Source: Stomorhina lunata (taxonomy: Eukaryota > Arthropoda > Insecta > Diptera > Rhiniidae). From it: 64,000 bases of DNA. Location: positions 8,895,442-8,959,441 of the forward strand of contig OW121740.1 in the NCBI GenBank assembly GCA_933228675.1. Direction: 5' to 3'. This document shows, one piece after another, positions 60,001-64,000 of the stretch; position 1 is the stretch's first letter; every line of letters begins with the position of its first letter. Position numbers and translations under genes: made by a program. The notes under the pieces were generated by a model that was not told where the DNA came from, ran no database searches, and saw nothing but the letters and a program-made list of their open reading frames with translations.

Positions 60001-61440
60001 AAATTATGGATTTGAATGCTCTTAGAAAAGTTTTTTTTTGTAAAGTTTCTTTCTATAAACCCAAATTTTTACTAAAATGTAAATTTTCACTAAAATCAAA
60101 ACTATTTCTTATATTAAAATTTTTACTAAAAATTTCAATTTTTATTAAAAATTAAAAATTTTGCTTAAAATTAAAATTTTTACTTAGAACTCAAATTTAT
60201 ACTAAAAATTCAATTTTGAAAAAAGAAATTAAATTTTTTCCTAAAATTTGAAATTTTACTAAAATTTAAATTTTTATTGAAAAATTTTAAATTTCAATAA
60301 AAATTTTAAATTTTAATAAAAATTTAAGTTTTATTAGAGTATAATTATGAGAGTATAATTCAAGTTTTATTAGAGTTTTGAAAATTACTAAAGGAATGAC
60401 TAGATTTTTGAAAATGACTAAAGGAATGACTAGAATTTTGAAAATGTCTACACGTTTTACGACTAGATCTATAAGTATAGTGATGACTATATCTACGATG
60501 ATCTGAGCTTTTACCTTTGATTTACCAACATAATTCGTAATGATTGTGTTTGTAAAATAGGTAATAATGCGAGGTTTTCAATCTGTCTTAAAGTAGGGAT
60601 ACTCCTCCTGAAGATGATGGCCTAATTAGCCATCAAAATGTGTCGCGAAATTTGTTGTCCCCACAAACATTTTTTGGCTTTTATAAATAAATGTAAATAG
60701 ACTGGGATTAAGTGCGAATAATTTGGATTTTACAAAAATTAAAAAAAAAAAATTCATTTTATTTTGATTTCATAGTTCTATACCAGTGTTGCCTTATTTT
60801 TTTTTTTTTTTTAGTACAATTTCACTTATTTCGTTCCCAAACTATCTACAAATTTCACTTATTTAGAGCCTTAAAGAGACAGTAAACAAAAAATTAATTT
60901 CATCATTTTAATAGCATTTTCCCTGTCACTAGCTGTAAATTGCCACAAAACCAAAATCAGAGTTGCATTAATTAAATCAGCACGAATGTGAAGTTAACAA
61001 ACAACTCAAATCATTATAACATTAAACTGAAACTGCAGCAAATTCCTAAATGAGACTCTCAAACTCAAATATTACCATAATAATGAAAATTATAAAAAAA
61101 ATAGTTTTTTAAATATTTCCATGTTTAAAATGCCATAAAATGATTTAAATAATTGCAAGACATGTTATGGTAAGTTTATGGTAAGTTATAGTTGGTTAAA
61201 GCAATTGTTATAATAACAAGAAATCGGGTGTAAAACAGATAAAGGAAAAAATTGTTTAAATACTTTATGTAGTTCATTTACTTTTGCTTATTAAATTTGT
61301 TTTAGTATTAAATCATTTGAAATAATTATTACGTCTCCTTTTTTTTTGTTATAAAATAGTAAAGTTAAGGGGCTTGTGGTAATTAACTTCACAAATAGAG
61401 TCAGTCGCATTCATATCAGAAAAAAAGGTATTGCCATTTT
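60001..61440. other. Non-satellite region with hammerhead-like hairpin
   Basis: 60050-60320 is a degenerate run of ACTAAAATT/AAATTTTTA words, perhaps decayed satellite. At 60608-60638 the plus strand holds CTGAAGA, then a 7-bp stem (TGATGGC/GCCATCA) with loop CTAATTA, then AAA. A nearby CCCCACAAACATTTTTTGGC suggests the 3' part of an old element. No gene is visible. Confidence 0.4.
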
Positions 61441-62791
61441 TATACCCACCATCAAAAAGAATGGGGGGTATATTGAGATTGTCATTCCGTTTGTAATTTC
61501 CTTAATATTGGTTCAAAAATCAAAAACGATATATATTCTGAATCCTTATGAAATTCTAAGACGATTGAGCTATATCCGTCTGTCTGTCTGTCTGTTGAAA
61601 TCACGATAACGTCTAAACGAAAAGAGCTAGCTAACTGAAACTTAGCAAAAACATTCTTTATCTATGAGAAAATTTTGGTATTGAAATTGGGCAAAATCGG
61701 TTAGCATTTGGCCATAGCTCCCGTATAACCTCGTCTAGGCTAATCGCTTATTTGCTAATAAATGACAAATTATGACAGTTATGATGACAAAATTTGGTAT
61801 CTAGAAGTTTTAGATAAGCACTAGGCAGCATATAAAATTTCATCGAAATCGGTTTACATTTAGCCATAGCTCCCATACAAAAAACTTACGAAAACAGGCT
61901 AAATTTCACCCAAAATACACTTAAATGCCAATAAATCTAAAAGTATAACAGATATAACCACTAAATTTGGCACAAGAAAGTCTTATATCAATGCCAGCCA
62001 GTGTGCAAAATTTTGTCACAATCGGTCACTATTTGACCTAGCTCCCATATAAAAAACTTACGAAAACACAAAAATTCAAAAAGAAAAGGGGATTTATGTC
62101 CGTCTGTCCGTCAGATAAAATCGTGATAGCTCCTTAACTACAAGAGCTAGTAAGACTAAATTAAGCACATGGAAGTCTTATGTCAATGCCAGCCAGTGTG
62201 CAAAATTTCGTCACAATCGGTCACCATTTGACCATAGCTCCCATATAAAAAACTTATGGAAACACAAAAATACATAAAGAAAAGGTTGTTTATGTCCGTC
62301 TGTCCGTCAGATAAAAGCACGATAGCGCCTTAACGAAAAGAGCTAGAGGGACAAAATTTTACAAAAGTATTTTGGATATCTTGAAAAAGATGTGTGTTGA
62401 AAATGGACAAAATCGGTTCAAATTTAGTTAGAGCTCCCATATAACCCCGCCCCGGGAAACACATTAATGCTGATAAATTGAATACAATTGTAATAGCTAT
62501 GACGATTAAATTTAAAATAGGGAAGTTTTATGCAATTTTTGATCAGTTTATCAAATTTTATAGGAATCAGTCCACATTTGACTTTAGCTTTCATGTGAAA
62601 AACACTCACGGAAACCAAAAATTTTAGCAAAGGCCAGTTAAAAGCTATTAAATTAGAAACTATGATAGCTATGGTCACTAAATTTTGCAAGAATAAGCTC
62701 TCTATATATACCAGCCAGTGTGTAAAATTTTGTTATAATCGGTCAACATTTGGCTATAATTCTTATATATATAACATCCCCTTTTTATATC
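61441..62791 (+). mobile_element. Dispersed fly element (TATACCCACC type), interrupted by a transposon
   Basis: It starts with TATACCCACCAT and, a few bases on, ATGGGGGGTATA, an imperfect inverted pair, followed by GTCATTCCGTTTG and CCGTCTGTCTGTCTG. Internal blocks repeat about every 194 bp. CAATGCCAGCCAGTGTGCAA occurs at about 61988 and 62182, and TATGTCCGTCTGTCCGTCAG near 62095 and 62291. I know this pattern as an abundant dispersed repeat of calyptrate flies, from memory and without a database check. It has no coding capacity: the frames at 61376-61609 and 62424-62690 cross these noncoding blocks. Its right part is cut by the Tc1-mariner copy at 62794. Confidence 0.7.
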
Positions 62792-62954
62792 TAAAGAGTG
62801 CTCTAAATAAAATTTGTAGTTGGATTTTCTTAAATAAAAGTCAAACCTTTTAATATAAAAACTCTACAAAATACGCAAATATAATGACATATTATACAAA
62901 ATCATTTAGCATTAAAATATTTACTTAGTACTCGGGTTTTGCAAAATTATCAAC

Positions 62955-64000
62955 TTATTTCGGAAACCCTCCCATTAAAAATTTTACAGTTGCTTCTGAT
63001 ACCTTTTTGGAGCATGTGTTCCACCTGCGCTTAAAATCGGACATGTTCTTGGAAATCTTTCCTGTGTTCTTCAATTCCTTTTTTACCAGAGCCCAATACC
63101 TTTCCACAGGCCGAAGTTCTGGACAATTATGTGGACTTGCCTCTCGTGGTACAAAAATGACATTATTCTTTGAGTACCACTCAAGTGCCTTTTTCCATAA
63201 TGGCATGATGCCAAATCGGGCCAAAAAAATGTAGTCACTCTGTGCTCTCTTAAAAAGGGTAACAACCGTTTTTGTAGGCACTCTTTTATATAAATTTCTG
63301 TGTTTATTGTGCCAGATGCCACAAATCGTTACTTTAATATAGAAAAGCCCTAACTAATTTTTTTCTTACATTACAGGAAATGGAAACAAAACCTAAATAA
63401 AATCTTAAATTTTGAAGATACAGACATTTTTCAAACGCAGTTTTTTACTAAATTCCCTAAAGAATTTAATGCTATAATTATGTTTTTTTTTTTTAATTAA
63501 ACGATTTTCATAAAATTATATCAGATAAAGCTTTAAAAAGCTGTTTGAATAAAAAACTACTTAGGGCCTTTCTATATTAAAGTAACGAAATACTTTACTT
63601 CTTTTGCCACAACTGCAAATAGCTTGCCACACGAGAAACTTCTTAGGAAATTTTGTTTGTTTTTTTGTGCGAAACTCTTGCCGAACATTGCCCCGTTTAT
63701 CAGCAACATAAAAATCTTGACCAGGAAGTTGAGAAAAGTCTGCCAGTACATATGTTTCATCATCCATCACACAAGAGGTGTATTTTTTATAAAATCAGAC
63801 TTTAATTTTTTCGCTCGTTTTTTTGCTTCTAAGTTCTTTATAGCATTGCGATCTGGAACCTTTTGGACTTTGTATGTCTTCAGTTCAGCATAAGTTTTGA
63901 CTCTATGTGCAAAATTCGTAGAACATTTCACCGTACGAGCTGCTTTTCTTAAAGAAGTGTTAGGCGCTCTTCGAAAGAGTCGCTCGACTTCTTTTGCCTT
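62955..64000 (-). pseudogene. Tc1-mariner transposase pseudogene, copy 2 (partial)
   Basis: Same transposase as at 38195-39205. Visible parts: the second helix-turn-helix, then the first catalytic Asp in MDDETYV (codons 63759-63764), the second Asp in FWPDLASCHYGK (63215-63217), and the Glu in LRPVERYW (63102-63104). Breaks: an A-run just before the first Asp has six As, where seven keep the frame and copy 1 has eight. A 261-bp MITE interrupts it at 63327-63587. It shares with copy 1 the missing A after TATGG near the 37-residue spacer. A TAA also truncates the C-terminus compared with copy 1. The N-terminal 65 or so residues lie outside the window. Confidence 0.9.
63327..63587. mobile_element. 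261-bp MITE-like insertion in copy 2
   Basis: Absent from copy 1, so the boundaries are exact. Terminal inverted repeats of about 27 bp begin CGTTACTTTAATATAGAAA on both ends, with one mismatch (AGCCCTAA versus GGCCCTAA). The site is flanked by AAAT on both sides (63323-63326 and 63588-63591), present once in copy 1, so the target-site duplication is probably 4 bp. There is no coding capacity, so it needs a transposase supplied elsewhere. The superfamily is not clear from the ends. Confidence 0.88.

Larger units (their letters stand above)
62794..64000 (-). mobile_element. Tc1-mariner transposon, copy 2 (cut by window end)
   Basis: The 3' terminal repeat starts at 62794 (AAGAGTGCTCTAAATAAAAT), next to TA at 62792-62793. 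It matches the right end of copy 1 closely. The element continues on the minus strand to the window edge, where the transposase N-terminus and left terminal repeat are missing. It carries a 261-bp insertion at 63327-63587. Confidence 0.92.

Noticed and set aside
1..64000. tRNA, rRNA or snRNA genes
   Set aside because: I found no stretch with the conserved arms or boxes of these genes by reading. A tRNAscan or Rfam search would be decisive.

Overview
The window is strongly AT-rich eukaryotic DNA made mostly of tandem repeats. Two signs point to a calyptrate fly (blow fly, flesh fly or house fly relatives). One is a dispersed element opening with a TATACCCACC/GGGGGGTATA motif followed by CCGTCTGTCTGTCTG and recurrent ACAATCGG/TAGCTCCCATATA blocks (61.4-62.8 kb). 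The other is two copies of an insect IS630-Tc1-mariner transposon with a D,D37E-type spacing. There is no complete intact protein gene, no tRNA or rRNA gene that I can recognise, and no prokaryotic feature. The taxonomic placement is an inference.

Layout. 0.2-3.4 kb: arrays of a palindromic 31/32-bp AGGAAATTTTT-AAAAATTTCCT repeat. 4.75-16.6 kb: a 29-bp repeat in three large blocks of alternating orientation, interrupted by a foldback element (15.57-15.91 kb). 18.1-21.5 kb: a hybrid 29/31-bp array. 23.0-27.7 kb: a 31-bp repeat carrying TCGATATCGA, as two blocks in opposite orientation around a 1.3-kb island. 28.8-36.0 kb: a 12-bp repeat in three blocks. 36.0-53.6 kb: a 23-bp repeat in several blocks, split by Tc1-mariner copy 1 (38.04-39.30 kb) and a 1.75-kb terminal-inverted-repeat element (48.96-50.71 kb). 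55.2-60.0 kb: a 31-bp repeat carrying TATCGATA, in the opposite orientation to the 18.9-21.5 kb array. 61.4-64.0 kb: the dispersed fly element, then Tc1-mariner copy 2 on the minus strand, which itself holds a 261-bp MITE-like insertion.

Between the arrays lie islands of about 0.6-2.6 kb of non-satellite sequence. The best evidence for a host gene is a coding-like first exon on the minus strand at 54,792-54,924. It has a CAA-rich leader upstream and GC-richer codon choice than its surroundings. Two weaker exon candidates are at 24,552-24,615 (minus) and 3,758-3,835 (plus). If the first exon is real, the satellites to its left may be the interior of a very large intron, as known for some heterochromatic and Y-linked fly genes. 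That is inference.

The most unusual feature is the satellite architecture. Several families of 21, 29 and 31 bp share one palindromic core, TTTTCTATAGAAAA, joined to different spacers. One 31-bp spacer contains the exact DREF site TATCGATA and another the palindrome TCGATATCGA. Large blocks of the same monomer occur in opposite orientation around single-copy islands.
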